A stretch of DNA of 64,000 bases from Martinezella rhizogenes (GCF_027460065.1 NZ_JAPYZZ010000005.1:1-64000); one strand, 5' to 3'. Numbered from the stretch's first letter, positions 1 to 9,774 are shown. Program-made: numbers and translations. Notes: generated from the letters alone by a model not told the origin.

Positions 1-128
1 GCTACACCAAGCTGTCGGGTGAGCTTGACGTTCAGAACCTGATCGAGTTCGGCGATAACATAAGGCTACACCAAGCTGTCGGGTGAGCTTGACGTTCAGA
101 ACCTGATCGAGTTCGGCGATAACATAAG
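1..128. repeat. 64-bp perfect tandem duplication
   Basis: Bases 1-64 and 65-128 are identical copies, each starting GCTACACCAAGCTG and ending GATAACATAAG. The unit is 64 bp, which is not a multiple of three, so it shifts any reading frame crossing it. It lies 12 bp beyond the stop codon of the large exoprotein gene. In the copy nearest that gene, both strands have an open frame: plus strand YTKLSGELDVQNLIEFGDNI and minus strand VVLDSPYVIAELDQVL. I recognise neither. It could be a replication-slippage duplication, a rearrangement junction or an assembly join. The window starts here, so further copies to the left cannot be excluded. Confidence 0.95.
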
Positions 129-140
129 GGCTATCCAGAA

Positions 141-3100
141 CTACAATAGGGCCATGAATGCGGCCGTTCCGGCAACACCGTCCTTGTCCGCGTCGCGAAT
201 GGTCACGTTCAATTCGCCTGACGCATCCAGCGTCGTGCGGGTTTCGCCCTGCTTGTCCTTCTTCTCATAGGAGAAGCCGATGGAGTTCAGCCCGCCGCCG
301 CTCATGCCGATAGAACCGCCGACATTCTTGTATTGGTCGGTGTCCTTCAAGTCAGCCACAGTCAGCGTCTCGGTATCGAGGCTGATATCGCCGTCGGTTG
401 CCTGAAGCAGCGCACCGATCAGCGTCGTATCTTCACCGACCTTGATATCGATGCCCTGGGCCGCAATGATCCCCGAACCGGAAGACCATGCCTTCCAGCC
501 GTCTTCTTTAGACCCGCGAACGCTCCAGTCGGCCGGGTTCACACCAATGGTCAGGCCGAAGGAGAAACCATCACGCCAGCCCTGTGCCTGCGGCGAGACG
601 ATGGTGAGATCGCGGCCGACATCGAGGTCTACCGTCCTGCCGATGATGTTGCCACCCAGAAGCGCCGTGTCACGACCGGACGTCAGCGAGACGTTTCCAG
701 CCGCGGTGATAGACGCATTCGTCAGCGTCTCGTCATAACCCTTCGACTTGGCGATATCGAACCCGATTGAGGACAGGGAGAGCTGCAGGCCAAAGGAGGA
801 TGACTTGTCCTTCGCGTAGTCGACAAGGGCGGCCAGGAGAATATCGCGACCGGCATCGATGGCGACATCGCCACCGGAGACCATCCGCGTACCCTGGTCA
901 AGGATGACATCCAGCCCGGCCTTCATGACGATATCGCCACCAGCCGTCAGCTCGGATATCTGGCTCTCGGACCAGCGTTGCTCGTTCTTCCAGACGGACA
1001 GGTTGATGCCAAAATTCTTGGCCGAGAAGTTGCCGTTTTCATCGGTGAACTGCGACAGCGGGTTGAGACGATCGTTTAGTGCATTTTTGAAGGCATCGGT
1101 TGAGATTTGCGTGTCGCCACCGCCACCGGCTTTCGCCGCACCGCCAAAGATTGACGCACCAGTAGTCGCCAGATTGACCACCGCCAGCCCTGCCGCAAGC
1201 CCATTATCCGCATTGGCAAGAGCCGCGAGTTTCGCCGTTATCGGATTGATACCAGCAAGACCGGACAGTATCTGGCCACCGGAGCCGCCTCTCAAGGCGG
1301 CATCTATGCCCGCAGAACCCGGGAAGCTCAGGCCAATATTGAAACCTTTTTCCGTGAAATAAAGCGCATCCTGCGCCGCCTGCAGCCGGATCGTGTCATC
1401 GGTCTTCATCAGAAGGTCGTTGACCGCGGCGATCTTTACGCCCGTGCCGGTGATCGGACCCTTGGCATTGAGCGAGACGTCATTGCCGGAAAGCCGGGTG
1501 ACGGAGGTATCGACATCGTTCCACGCCTGCTTGACCGAACCCCAGCTTAAGCCGCTGAAGCCCCATTTCTTGTATCTGTTCTCAACTTCCTTGCTGACGG
1601 TCCCCATGTCGATCTTGCCGGTGGCGTCGATCGAGAGCTTGTCAAAGGCGCTCACCATTGCACCGTTCAGAATGACATCGCCAGGAGCCGTTCCTTTCGC
1701 ACACAGGCTGCCACCGTCGCAGACGCCGTATCCCGCAAGGATCGAGACATCGCCAACCAGCGACTGGGCGCTGGCCTCGGCGGTGGTAATCTCGTTGCGC
1801 AGAACCGTGATGCCGGAGAAGAAGCCACGCTGCTTGTAATCTTCGGCAACAAAACGGTCTTTCAGCGTCTCGAACGTCACATCCCGCCCGGCGGCCAGCA
1901 GCATGTCGGTGACGGATCCCAGCGTGCCGCCGCTATTGACGATATCCCGATCCGCGATGATGGTCAGATCACGCCCGGCCGTGATGGAGGCGATATTATA
2001 GTCCGTGCGCAGCGTCCCGCAGGCCTTGCCCACACATCCGTCCTGGGAATCGACGGTACGAATATAACGTTCCGTCTCGTTAATCAGCGAACCGCCGATC
2101 CGGAGATCGATATCGCCCGCCGATGCAAGGGTACCGCCGCGGTTCAGGAGATCGCCATCGGTCGCCATGAACAGGGTGCCTGCAGAAATCAGGCCGCTAT
2201 CCCCGCGCCCGCCCACAAGGGCACGATCTCGTGTATCGAGATCGATCAGGCGTTGGTTGAGGATTGAGGAGGCGGAAATCGAGGCAAGCCCGGAGGCGAC
2301 GATCGCGCCACTATTGTTGAGCCTCCCCCCAATATCGACAAGGAGATCGTCGGCGGCGATCAGGCCGGCACCGCGTCCGCCCCGCAGAAGCTCATCCTGC
2401 GAGGGCAGATAGAGCCTCGGCACCAGCACGGGCTTGCCATCGATGATCCGGGTTTCGTGCCAGACCATCGGCTTTTCGAGCGCTGCACGCTGCGCCTCGG
2501 TCAGCGCTACGCCATATTGCGCGCCGGTGCTTGCGGCGAATTCCGCCGCATTGCGGTAAAGTTCTTCGCGCTGCTCTTCCGGAGAAAGTGAGGGATCAAC
2601 GACCAGATGGGTGCCGGCCTGCTGGCGAGCAGCGTCGGCCAGAGCCTTCGCTTCCGCAACCGGATCCGCAAAGAAGGTAAGCGCCGCGCCGTCGATGCGC
2701 GCCGATCCCAGCAGGCGCGCAGCTTCCGCGGAGCCGGTAACACGCACGAGATTGCCAAAATCGGAAGCGTTGACGCTGTAAAGCTTGCGCGCTTCGAAAG
2801 CCCCGAGATCGAGAGGTGGAACAGAGACATCGTCCAGCACGAAATTTACGGTGCCCAATTGGCCCGTGGCGGCGCCGATGGCGGAACCCGCATTGCCATT
2901 CACACCGCCAGGCAGCGTACCGCTGTAATGGCCGAACCCGGAACCATCGATGCCGCCGGGGGTCCCGAGACCGTTCTGCAACTCGCCCGCCTCGATGGAT
3001 ACAAGGCTACCCGAGAGCGTACCACGATTGGTGATAACGGTACCGCCATCGATCATCAGCGCGGCGCCGGACTTTATCATCGAGCCGACGCCGACAGCGG

Positions 3101-6100
3101 CTGTTCCGATATATGTCTTGGTATGATTGCCGTAGGGAGCGCTCTCGATGTCGGCCATGCGGTTGCCGATCATGATCACGTCGGGAATATTGTTCGGATC
3201 GATCCCAAGGGCGGCCAGATCAAGCAGACTTGCCGCGTCGGCGTACTCAATTAGCTGGACGGCACCGCCGTTGATGACGCCATCCTTGTATCTTTGATTG
3301 CCGGAATAGGTGATCGTCACCGGCGACTTACCCTTGGAGATGACGATCATCCGGTTGCCGCCTTCAGCCCGCTCCGCAAGACCGGCATCCTTGAAGACAG
3401 CAGCGTTGAACGACGTCACGAGCCATCGCGGATCGGCGCCAACCGGCGCATGGAACTTGCCGGATCCATTGTCCTGGAAATTGCGACCACCGCTCCATTG
3501 CACGCGGTAATGATCGACATTGCTGGTGACCATATCGTTGAGGATACGGTTCATGTCTATGGAGAGGTCTTTGACCGCAAGAATGCGACCCTCCCGGTTT
3601 TCCAGGGTGTCGCCGGAAATCGCCATATTAGCGCCGGCGCGGATCGTGCCGGGCAATCGAACCCGAACGATTCCGGAAAATTCGTCGCGGGTGGCACTCA
3701 TCGTACCCCAATATCGGGCAGGCCCACTGGTACGCTGTGTGGCATAGAGAATGCTGAGTTCCCCAAGCTGATAATAGTCCTGCGCACTCTCCGTTCCGTC
3801 CAGAGCGGTATTGACCAGTGTCGTAGCCTTGATCTGCATATCGGCACCGCTTTCAATGCGGGCCGACGCATTGATCAGGGTCGCCAGGACCTCGATAGCA
3901 AGATTTCCGCCAGCAAATATGCGGCCGCGGCTGTTATCGAGATTGCCGCCAATATCGAGGATCATGTTGCCGCTGGACTTGATTGCGGCATTGCTTCCGG
4001 CATTGGCAAGCGATGCGGCCTTGACCTTCAAGCCTGTCCCGGCATGAATCAGTGCTTCGTTTGCAAATAGACCACTCACCACGACATCAAGTGTTCCGGG
4101 CGTGAGGATCGAGCCGAGATTATGCAGCTTGCCGGTGACGCTGGCCTCTATCGCGCCGGCTTCGATTTTGCCGGCGGAAGCGTTGACCAGATCGCCCTTG
4201 ATATCGAGGCCGAGCTTGCCGGCGACGGCAAGCAGACCGGCATTGGTGAAGGAAGAACCCAGGATGAGATCGAGATTGCGCGCCGCGAGACGCGCCGATG
4301 GCGATCCTGGAACGTAGGCATAGGTCTGGAGACGCAAATCCCCGCCCGCCTCGATCGAACCACTGTTATCAATCCTTCCCGTCGCTGCGAGCAGGGCGCG
4401 GTTGGCCGAAATGATCTGACCAAGATTGGAAAGATTTCCCGAGATAGTTAACGACAGTTCGCCAACGGGAATTGTGCCATTCTCCGTTTGTCGTATCGAA
4501 CCGGCGTGAATCCGCCCGCCCTGCTGGTTATCGAGCGCCTGCGCCGAAAGAGAGAACCCTTCGGTCCCCTGCAGCAGACCGAAATTCGACAGGGCGATAT
4601 CTGCGGAAAGCGTAAGTGCCCGCCTGGACAGGATTGTACTCGCCTCGTTGGCAATGCTGCGCGATGCATGAATAACCGTGTTGCCATCGCTTGCGATACT
4701 CGAAAGGGCACCGCTATTGACCAGATCCGCCACAGTCAGTTCCAGATCACCTGCGGCATGAATATAGCCGCTATTGGCAAGAAGGCCGGAAACGGTTGCA
4801 CTTAACGTCGTCTTGGAAAGGAGTTTGCCGAGATTGGCAAGATCGCCAACAATCCTTGCCTCGATTGCCCCAGCAGCAATTTCACCGTTTGCGGCATTTC
4901 GGATACCCTGCCCCGCTTGCAAGGTCAGTTCGCCGGTCGCGGCAATCAGACCTGCATTGTGCAACGAGCCCGACAGGATGATGTCTGCCTTTGCTGCGAC
5001 CAGTTCCGCAGCAGGAGAATTTGAAACGTAGGAAACCGCCTCCAGATGAAGCGTGGATGACCTCGCCTGGACGACACCATCGTTGGTAACATTACCCGAA
5101 GAGAGAATGCCGATCGTATCGCCACTTATCATCCGCCCCAGATTGGTGAGATCTCCCGCGTTCAGCTTGATGTCGATCCGTCCGGCCTCAATCCAGCCGG
5201 CCTCGATATTGGTCATCGACGCTGCTTTAATTGCCAGGTCGGAACGGCTCAGGAGAAGCCCGGCATTATCAAGGGCTCCCGATGCAGCAATCTCGAAACT
5301 GCCGTTGGCCTGGAGGGTACCAAGCACGTTGGAGAGGCTGCGAGCCGTGATCGAAAGATCGGTATTGGCCCCGATCAATGCCTGCGCGCCCGCATTGACA
5401 AGATCGCCCGCCACGAGAGTCAGGCTTTCATTGGAACTGATCCTTCCGCTGTTGATAACTGCGTCGCCAGCCCTGATGCTTGCGGTCCCAAGTATGTTGA
5501 TCATGCCGTTATTGCGAAGATCACCGCCGAGGATCAACTCGGCCTTACCGGCGGCTATTTGAGCGGCGCTGGAACCTGCGACATAGCTCAGTGCATCGAG
5601 TTGGACTTGATCCAGCGCGGCAATTTTTCCGTCGTTCGTGATCTTGGCGTCCGATAGCAACCGAAGCGTCGTTTCAGAAAGGAGCCTGCCCAGATTGGTG
5701 AGGTCGCTCTTCGTCGTTACGCTGAGTGTGCCGGCCTTGATAACACCGGTGACATCGTTGAACACCTGCACTGCATTGATCGCCAGCTGGCCGCTTGAAA
5801 GCAGCACACCGGCATTTCTGAAGTTGCGGACATCAAACTGGTCATTAATCGTCGTGAATTGACCGGTCTCCGAAATGGCCAGATCCCGGAAAACCATGAA
5901 AAGCTTGGAATATTCCCCCGTGTCGATCCGGGTGCCGATGGTCAGTTCTTCGGCCGCGTTGATAAAGACCGGAGAGGTCTTTTTGAACTGGGTGCCCGCA
6001 CCTATCTCGACATTCGTTGCCGTGATCGAGCCCTGCTTTTCCGGTTCGAACCAGGTCGCCGTGAGCGCCACGTCCCTTGCCTTGAGATCGATGTTTGGCG

Positions 6101-7382
6101 CGACCAGGGTCGTAGTGTCGGCTGCAAGTTTGTTTGCTGCACGCAGGCTCATATCGCCGGCGCTGGCGACAATACCGGACAGAGAGGCGTTGTTGCCCGC
6201 ATCCACTTTCATCCCGCCACCGGATTTGAGCACAGCGGCTGAAACGATGTCGGCGCTCGCGACGACGGAAAGGCCAAGACCGCCTTCCAGACTTGCCGTA
6301 CCGAGCAACGACACATCACGCGCGGTGATGGATATTTCGCCTCGGGCCGCAAGATCGCGTGATATCTCAAGCGCAGTTGCCGCACGCAGTTCGGCGTTGC
6401 CGGCCACCCCGCCCGATGTGAGTTTGATGTCACCAGAGGATACGAGCGACAGCGCGCCTGGCACGATGGCGCCACTGGCGTCGAGCATGCCCAGAGCCTG
6501 CAGGTTACCGGCCAGCGAAATACCCGTATTGAGGTCGCTGGAAAGTGCTGCAATCGATCCAGCGCGCACAACACCGGCTGCGCTCGAAACAATACCCTGC
6601 CCAACGGGGTCACCGGCGATAGCGGTCGTCTTGCCTGTAGAACCATCAGTGCGCTTGGAACCGGCCTTAAGGTCGATACGGCCGCGGGCATCTATCAGGC
6701 CATCGATCCGGATTGACTTTGCATCGAGACGGATCTCATCCGGCAACTGGCCATTGGCGGCGGATACGCCAGAGCCGGAGATAGTGATGTCGCCTGATCT
6801 GGTCTCCAGCCCCACCGTACCCGCATTATAGTCGATGAGCGGTGTTCCGGTGGTCAAAGTCGCGCTGCCGGTGTTGATAAAACCGCAGCCCATGCAATCA
6901 ATGCCATTGGGATTGGCCACGATGACGTCGGCTTTTGAGCCGAATACTTCCGTCACGCCATTGAGGTTGGAACGCCTGCTACCCGTTACCTCGTTGACGA
7001 TGATCCTGGCGGAGCGACCACCCCCCAGATTGGGATTGGCTTCAACGTTACCGCCGATGATTGATGTTCCGCCTAGTCCTGAATTGTTCAGGATCAGGCC
7101 ACGCGTGTCGATATTGTACTCGCGCAACTTGTTATGGCTGACGCCGCCGCTGGAAGGTGTGACGATATTGAGCGTCGGTGTTCCGTTGCCCGAAGACGTT
7201 ACATTTGGACGAAATTCAATCGGTGCGGTCGGATCTGTGATGACCTGCGCGCTGGCAGGCGCAAACGAACCGGCGATCGTCGTCAGCACAAGGCTGACCG
7301 ACGTCACCAATGCGGTCGTTTTCTTCACCAACTCGCCCGGTCTGGACTTGTCGATCAGTACTTTGACCATCATCGTTTTCAT
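141..7382 (-). CDS. Large two-partner secretion exoprotein (CdiA/FhaB-like filamentous haemagglutinin), probably 3'-truncated
   Basis: This 2413-residue protein should be secreted through the TpsB encoded at the head of the operon. It has an extended signal peptide cut after about residue 45 (ASA-Q). A TPS domain follows with NEVTG near residue 132 and NPNGIDCMGCGF near 157-168; the Cys pair is typical of CdiA-type proteins. FHA-1 type beta-helix repeats fill the middle, with three longer repeats marked by YVAGSS, YVSNSP and YVPGSP near residues 599, 787 and 1024. FHA-2 type sequence (residues about 1730-2390) ends in VTIRDADKDG. Family members normally continue for several hundred residues through a pretoxin region to a toxin. 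This one stops 13 residues later in an unrelated-looking tail (TAAFMALL). The start is ATG with GGGAG about 8 bases upstream. Contact-dependent inhibition is therefore uncertain; adhesion is an alternative role. Confidence 0.9.
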   Translation of the reverse strand: MKTMMVKVLIDKSRPGELVKKTTALVTSVSLVLTTIAGSFAPASAQVITDPTAPIEFRPNVTSSGNGTPTLNIVTPSSGGVSHNKLREYNIDTRGLILNNSGLGGTSIIGGNVEANPNLGGGRSARIIVNEVTGSRRSNLNGVTEVFGSKADVIVANPNGIDCMGCGFINTGSATLTTGTPLIDYNAGTVGLETRSGDITISGSGVSAANGQLPDEIRLDAKSIRIDGLIDARGRIDLKAGSKRTDGSTGKTTAIAGDPVGQGIVSSAAGVVRAGSIAALSSDLNTGISLAGNLQALGMLDASGAIVPGALSLVSSGDIKLTSGGVAGNAELRAATALEISRDLAARGEISITARDVSLLGTASLEGGLGLSVVASADIVSAAVLKSGGGMKVDAGNNASLSGIVASAGDMSLRAANKLAADTTTLVAPNIDLKARDVALTATWFEPEKQGSITATNVEIGAGTQFKKTSPVFINAAEELTIGTRIDTGEYSKLFMVFRDLAISETGQFTTINDQFDVRNFRNAGVLLSSGQLAINAVQVFNDVTGVIKAGTLSVTTKSDLTNLGRLLSETTLRLLSDAKITNDGKIAALDQVQLDALSYVAGSSAAQIAAGKAELILGGDLRNNGMINILGTASIRAGDAVINSGRISSNESLTLVAGDLVNAGAQALIGANTDLSITARSLSNVLGTLQANGSFEIAASGALDNAGLLLSRSDLAIKAASMTNIEAGWIEAGRIDIKLNAGDLTNLGRMISGDTIGILSSGNVTNDGVVQARSSTLHLEAVSYVSNSPAAELVAAKADIILSGSLHNAGLIAATGELTLQAGQGIRNAANGEIAAGAIEARIVGDLANLGKLLSKTTLSATVSGLLANSGYIHAAGDLELTVADLVNSGALSSIASDGNTVIHASRSIANEASTILSRRALTLSADIALSNFGLLQGTEGFSLSAQALDNQQGGRIHAGSIRQTENGTIPVGELSLTISGNLSNLGQIISANRALLAATGRIDNSGSIEAGGDLRLQTYAYVPGSPSARLAARNLDLILGSSFTNAGLLAVAGKLGLDIKGDLVNASAGKIEAGAIEASVTGKLHNLGSILTPGTLDVVVSGLFANEALIHAGTGLKVKAASLANAGSNAAIKSSGNMILDIGGNLDNSRGRIFAGGNLAIEVLATLINASARIESGADMQIKATTLVNTALDGTESAQDYYQLGELSILYATQRTSGPARYWGTMSATRDEFSGIVRVRLPGTIRAGANMAISGDTLENREGRILAVKDLSIDMNRILNDMVTSNVDHYRVQWSGGRNFQDNGSGKFHAPVGADPRWLVTSFNAAVFKDAGLAERAEGGNRMIVISKGKSPVTITYSGNQRYKDGVINGGAVQLIEYADAASLLDLAALGIDPNNIPDVIMIGNRMADIESAPYGNHTKTYIGTAAVGVGSMIKSGAALMIDGGTVITNRGTLSGSLVSIEAGELQNGLGTPGGIDGSGFGHYSGTLPGGVNGNAGSAIGAATGQLGTVNFVLDDVSVPPLDLGAFEARKLYSVNASDFGNLVRVTGSAEAARLLGSARIDGAALTFFADPVAEAKALADAARQQAGTHLVVDPSLSPEEQREELYRNAAEFAASTGAQYGVALTEAQRAALEKPMVWHETRIIDGKPVLVPRLYLPSQDELLRGGRGAGLIAADDLLVDIGGRLNNSGAIVASGLASISASSILNQRLIDLDTRDRALVGGRGDSGLISAGTLFMATDGDLLNRGGTLASAGDIDLRIGGSLINETERYIRTVDSQDGCVGKACGTLRTDYNIASITAGRDLTIIADRDIVNSGGTLGSVTDMLLAAGRDVTFETLKDRFVAEDYKQRGFFSGITVLRNEITTAEASAQSLVGDVSILAGYGVCDGGSLCAKGTAPGDVILNGAMVSAFDKLSIDATGKIDMGTVSKEVENRYKKWGFSGLSWGSVKQAWNDVDTSVTRLSGNDVSLNAKGPITGTGVKIAAVNDLLMKTDDTIRLQAAQDALYFTEKGFNIGLSFPGSAGIDAALRGGSGGQILSGLAGINPITAKLAALANADNGLAAGLAVVNLATTGASIFGGAAKAGGGGDTQISTDAFKNALNDRLNPLSQFTDENGNFSAKNFGINLSVWKNEQRWSESQISELTAGGDIVMKAGLDVILDQGTRMVSGGDVAIDAGRDILLAALVDYAKDKSSSFGLQLSLSSIGFDIAKSKGYDETLTNASITAAGNVSLTSGRDTALLGGNIIGRTVDLDVGRDLTIVSPQAQGWRDGFSFGLTIGVNPADWSVRGSKEDGWKAWSSGSGIIAAQGIDIKVGEDTTLIGALLQATDGDISLDTETLTVADLKDTDQYKNVGGSIGMSGGGLNSIGFSYEKKDKQGETRTTLDASGELNVTIRDADKDGVAGTAAFMALL

Positions 7383-7438
7383 TCGGGTACTCCCACCAGC
7401 AAGGGCAATTGAATTCGTGTTCGCTTGAGACCGGTTCG

Positions 7439-7735
7439 TCAGCAGTTCTTTATGAGGACAGTCCAGATGTATTGTGTGGTCCAGCCCGGATGACGGTAAA
7501 CCGGACGGGATGTTTCGCTCATGTCAGCAATGGTCGCCCCCTGCCGGCATTTTTCGAGCACAGCCTTTTTGCAGGACTGCTCCGTCGGCGTGACGATCGA
7601 ATTGGTACAGGTCGCCGACATGATCTTTTCGCCGTTCAGCGTCGCCACCGGCTGCGGATCGGTCGGCCGGCACCCGGCAGCAAGGACCAATGAAAGAAGA
7701 ATGGGAACGAAACGCGTCGCCTTCGAATAAGCCAT
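7439..7735 (-). CDS. Small cysteine-rich lipoprotein of the TPS operon
   Basis: This 98-residue protein is unrecognised. It has a short basic N-terminus, a hydrophobic stretch and a lipobox (LAAGC, Cys about residue 22), so it should be a lipid-anchored periplasmic protein. The mature part has four more Cys, including CTNS, SCKK and EKCRQG, suggesting disulphides. Its ATG overlaps the preceding stop codon by one base (TAATG), which indicates translational coupling, and the large exoprotein gene starts 56 bp downstream. Its place between the lipoproteins and the exoprotein suggests a role in exoprotein export, folding or surface display. That is inference from position only. Confidence 0.75.
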   Translation of the reverse strand: MAYSKATRFVPILLSLVLAAGCRPTDPQPVATLNGEKIMSATCTNSIVTPTEQSCKKAVLEKCRQGATIADMSETSRPVYRHPGWTTQYIWTVLIKNC

Positions 7736-8235
7736 TATTTTATTCCCTGTGCTTGCCGTGCGTGCCGAAAGGCAGTAACCGCCTCCAGGAACGCGCGCGA
7801 ACGCGACACTTCGCCGGCGATGTCCTCATCGAAACCGCGGACCAGCAATTTGCGATAGATATCCGAGGCATCCCGGTCATTTTTCACCGAGGCAGGCAAC
7901 GCTGCCTTATGGGCTCGACCGTAGGCCGCCACATCCCGTAAATTGTCGAAGAACCCGGTATATTGGTTCCTGACCGCCGGGCTGTAACCCACCAGGGTGC
8001 CGTTCCGCCTGAAATAGGCGCAATCGTCGTTCTCAGGCAGCATTTGCCGGCGCGCGCTTGTCACTCGATTAGCTTCATCAATCATCGCGCAAAATGCCTG
8101 CGCGTTGCGCAGATTGGCTTGTTCTATCTTTTCCCGCCTAGCTGCCTGCTCAGCAGACGGGGCAGTGCCTTGACATCCGACAATCCCAACCAAGCTGAAT
8201 ACGATCAATGCCTTGCAGGCCAATGTAACACGCAT
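7735..8235 (-). CDS. Lipoprotein of the TPS operon (paralogue of the upstream lipoprotein)
   Basis: This 166-residue protein has a lipoprotein signal (LVGIVGC, Cys about residue 21) followed by a charged helical segment. It aligns by eye with the protein encoded directly upstream: DCAYFRRNGTLVGY here against DCAYMRKNNTLVGF there, and YRKLLVRGF against YRKMVLRGF. The two genes are therefore an old tandem duplication that has diverged strongly. The gene starts 3 bp after the upstream stop, with GAGGTGA as ribosome site, and overlaps the next gene by one base. I know of no named family. A periplasmic accessory function for TPS export or for protection against the exoprotein is possible. Confidence 0.75.
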   Translation of the reverse strand: MRVTLACKALIVFSLVGIVGCQGTAPSAEQAARREKIEQANLRNAQAFCAMIDEANRVTSARRQMLPENDDCAYFRRNGTLVGYSPAVRNQYTGFFDNLRDVAAYGRAHKAALPASVKNDRDASDIYRKLLVRGFDEDIAGEVSRSRAFLEAVTAFRHARQAQGIK

Positions 8236-8238
8236 GGC

Positions 8239-8781
8239 TCACCTCGCGCCCGAAGCGAGATATTGCTGACCGCGACCCGTTGCTGTCGCCGCGTGAGAGA
8301 AAACCGCCGTGTCCGCGACGGCGGCGACCTCGGTTTCCTTGAAACCGCGAAGAACCATCTTCCGGTAAACAATGGCTCCATCATCGGATTTCAGATGAGC
8401 CGGTACTTGAGCTTTCTTGGCTCGTTCCTCATTGGTTGCCTTTTCGGCCGCCTGGGCGAGTGCAACGACGCCGCCGATCGGCACGGGGATTCCATTGAAA
8501 GCAAAGTTCGGCAATGGCGTCGGACGGCCGTCGAAACCGACGAGCGTGTTGTTCTTGCGCATATAAGCGCAGTCGGGAGCACGTAAGGGGCTCTCCTCCG
8601 CCTTGGTTCTGCGCTGATTGAGCAAATCAACCAGTGCGCAATCTGCCTTGGCGACACGATCATTCTCGCGATCATATTCGTCTTTTTTTGCTTGCTCTGC
8701 CGGAGAAAGCGGCTTCGTCGTCTGGCAGCCAGCCAACAGCAGTGCTGCCCCCGCAGCAATAACAATAGTCCTGATCTTCAT
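8239..8781 (-). CDS. Lipoprotein of the TPS operon
   Basis: This 180-residue protein starts MKIRTIVIAAGAALLLAGC, a clear lipoprotein signal with the lipobox Cys at residue 19. The mature protein has a Lys/Glu-rich helical start, then DCALVDLLNQRR and DCAYMRKNNTLVGF, a Pro/Gly-rich loop and a C-terminal YRKMVLRGF helix. The two conserved blocks are shared with the next gene, so the pair are paralogues. It lies 28 bp after the Sel1-repeat gene in the same operon. No enzyme motif is visible. Function unknown; co-transcription with two exoproteins suggests an envelope role. Confidence 0.75.
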   Translation of the reverse strand: MKIRTIVIAAGAALLLAGCQTTKPLSPAEQAKKDEYDRENDRVAKADCALVDLLNQRRTKAEESPLRAPDCAYMRKNNTLVGFDGRPTPLPNFAFNGIPVPIGGVVALAQAAEKATNEERAKKAQVPAHLKSDDGAIVYRKMVLRGFKETEVAAVADTAVFSHAATATGRGQQYLASGAR

Positions 8782-8809
8782 GGTCCCTCTCTAAGTTCGA
8801 TGTAATTGC

Positions 8810-9649
8810 TTAATTGGCTTCCGCAGCCTGCGCAGGTTTCCAGTTACGGGCACGCGCCTGCGCATCTTCGATCTCTGCCGATGTCATGTTCGCAGTCAGG
8901 CGTTCAAGGGCAGCGCGCGCACCGGGATGCCCGCGTTCATTGGCCAAATTGTAATAAAGGTGAGCACGAACCGGGTCGGCAGCAGCGCCTTCGCCCTTTT
9001 CCAGCATCTCTGCAAAACCGTAGAGCGAGACAGGGTTTCCAAGCGATGCGCCCTGTTCGAAAAGCTTCACCGCCTTGGCCGCATCCTGTTCGGTTCCGGT
9101 GCCTGTGCGAAGAAGCGCGGCCTCCATATTGCGCCCGCCCGTATGACCACTTTGCGAGGCCTTTTGGTAGTAACCAAAGGCGATCGCGGGATCCTTGGCA
9201 CGGCCGAGCCCGTCGAGAGCGAGGCCCGCACAATTGAACTGGGCTTCCATGTTGCCCAGATCGGCAGCCTTGCAGATCAGCTCAGAAGCGGCCGCAAAAT
9301 CCTGACGCACGTTCTCACCGCGCAGATGCATGAGCCCGAGGCGGTTCATTGCCGCCGCCGAACCTCTTTCCGCCGCAGCGATATAGAGGGCTCGCGCTTT
9401 CACGGGGTCCGGCGTGAAACCAACACCAAGCTCGACCATGCGTGCCAGATGGAAGCCGGCCTCTCCGTCACCCTTATCGAAACCATCGGCGAACGTTCTT
9501 GCCGCATTGGCAAAGTCCTTCTTTTCCAGAAGCGCCTTGCCATCTTCAAGGGGGCCTGCGGATACGGGCATCACCATGCCCAAAGCGCCCACAAAGGCGA
9601 TAACCGCCATAGAGGTGCGAGTGGGTCGGCGGCGTAGTGTGTTGCGCAT
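8810..9649 (-). CDS. Secreted Sel1-repeat (SLR/TPR-like) protein
   Basis: This 279-residue protein starts with an Arg-rich signal peptide (MRNTLRRRP...VMPVSA-GPLEDG). At least five Sel1-like repeats follow, recognisable as A.YYQKASQSGHTGG, AVKLFEQGASLGNP and LYYNLANERGHPGA. Such repeats form alpha-alpha superhelices that bind partner proteins. The frame stays open upstream to an ATG at 9778 that overlaps the exoprotein stop. I chose 9649 because it puts the signal peptide at the N-terminus and has GGAG 9 bases upstream. A periplasmic scaffold or chaperone for the exoproteins would fit the context, but this is inference. Confidence 0.85.
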   Translation of the reverse strand: MRNTLRRRPTRTSMAVIAFVGALGMVMPVSAGPLEDGKALLEKKDFANAARTFADGFDKGDGEAGFHLARMVELGVGFTPDPVKARALYIAAAERGSAAAMNRLGLMHLRGENVRQDFAAASELICKAADLGNMEAQFNCAGLALDGLGRAKDPAIAFGYYQKASQSGHTGGRNMEAALLRTGTGTEQDAAKAVKLFEQGASLGNPVSLYGFAEMLEKGEGAAADPVRAHLYYNLANERGHPGARAALERLTANMTSAEIEDAQARARNWKPAQAAEAN

Positions 9650-9774
9650 GGATTGAACTCCGTGATCGAGATTTTCCGGGTTACGCCCGGTAACAGTTTC
9701 ATCTTTTTTCGGCGCCGTGAGCATCGAGACGATGGTGAGCAGGAACGGTGATTTCTGGTGATTTCGACCCGCCA

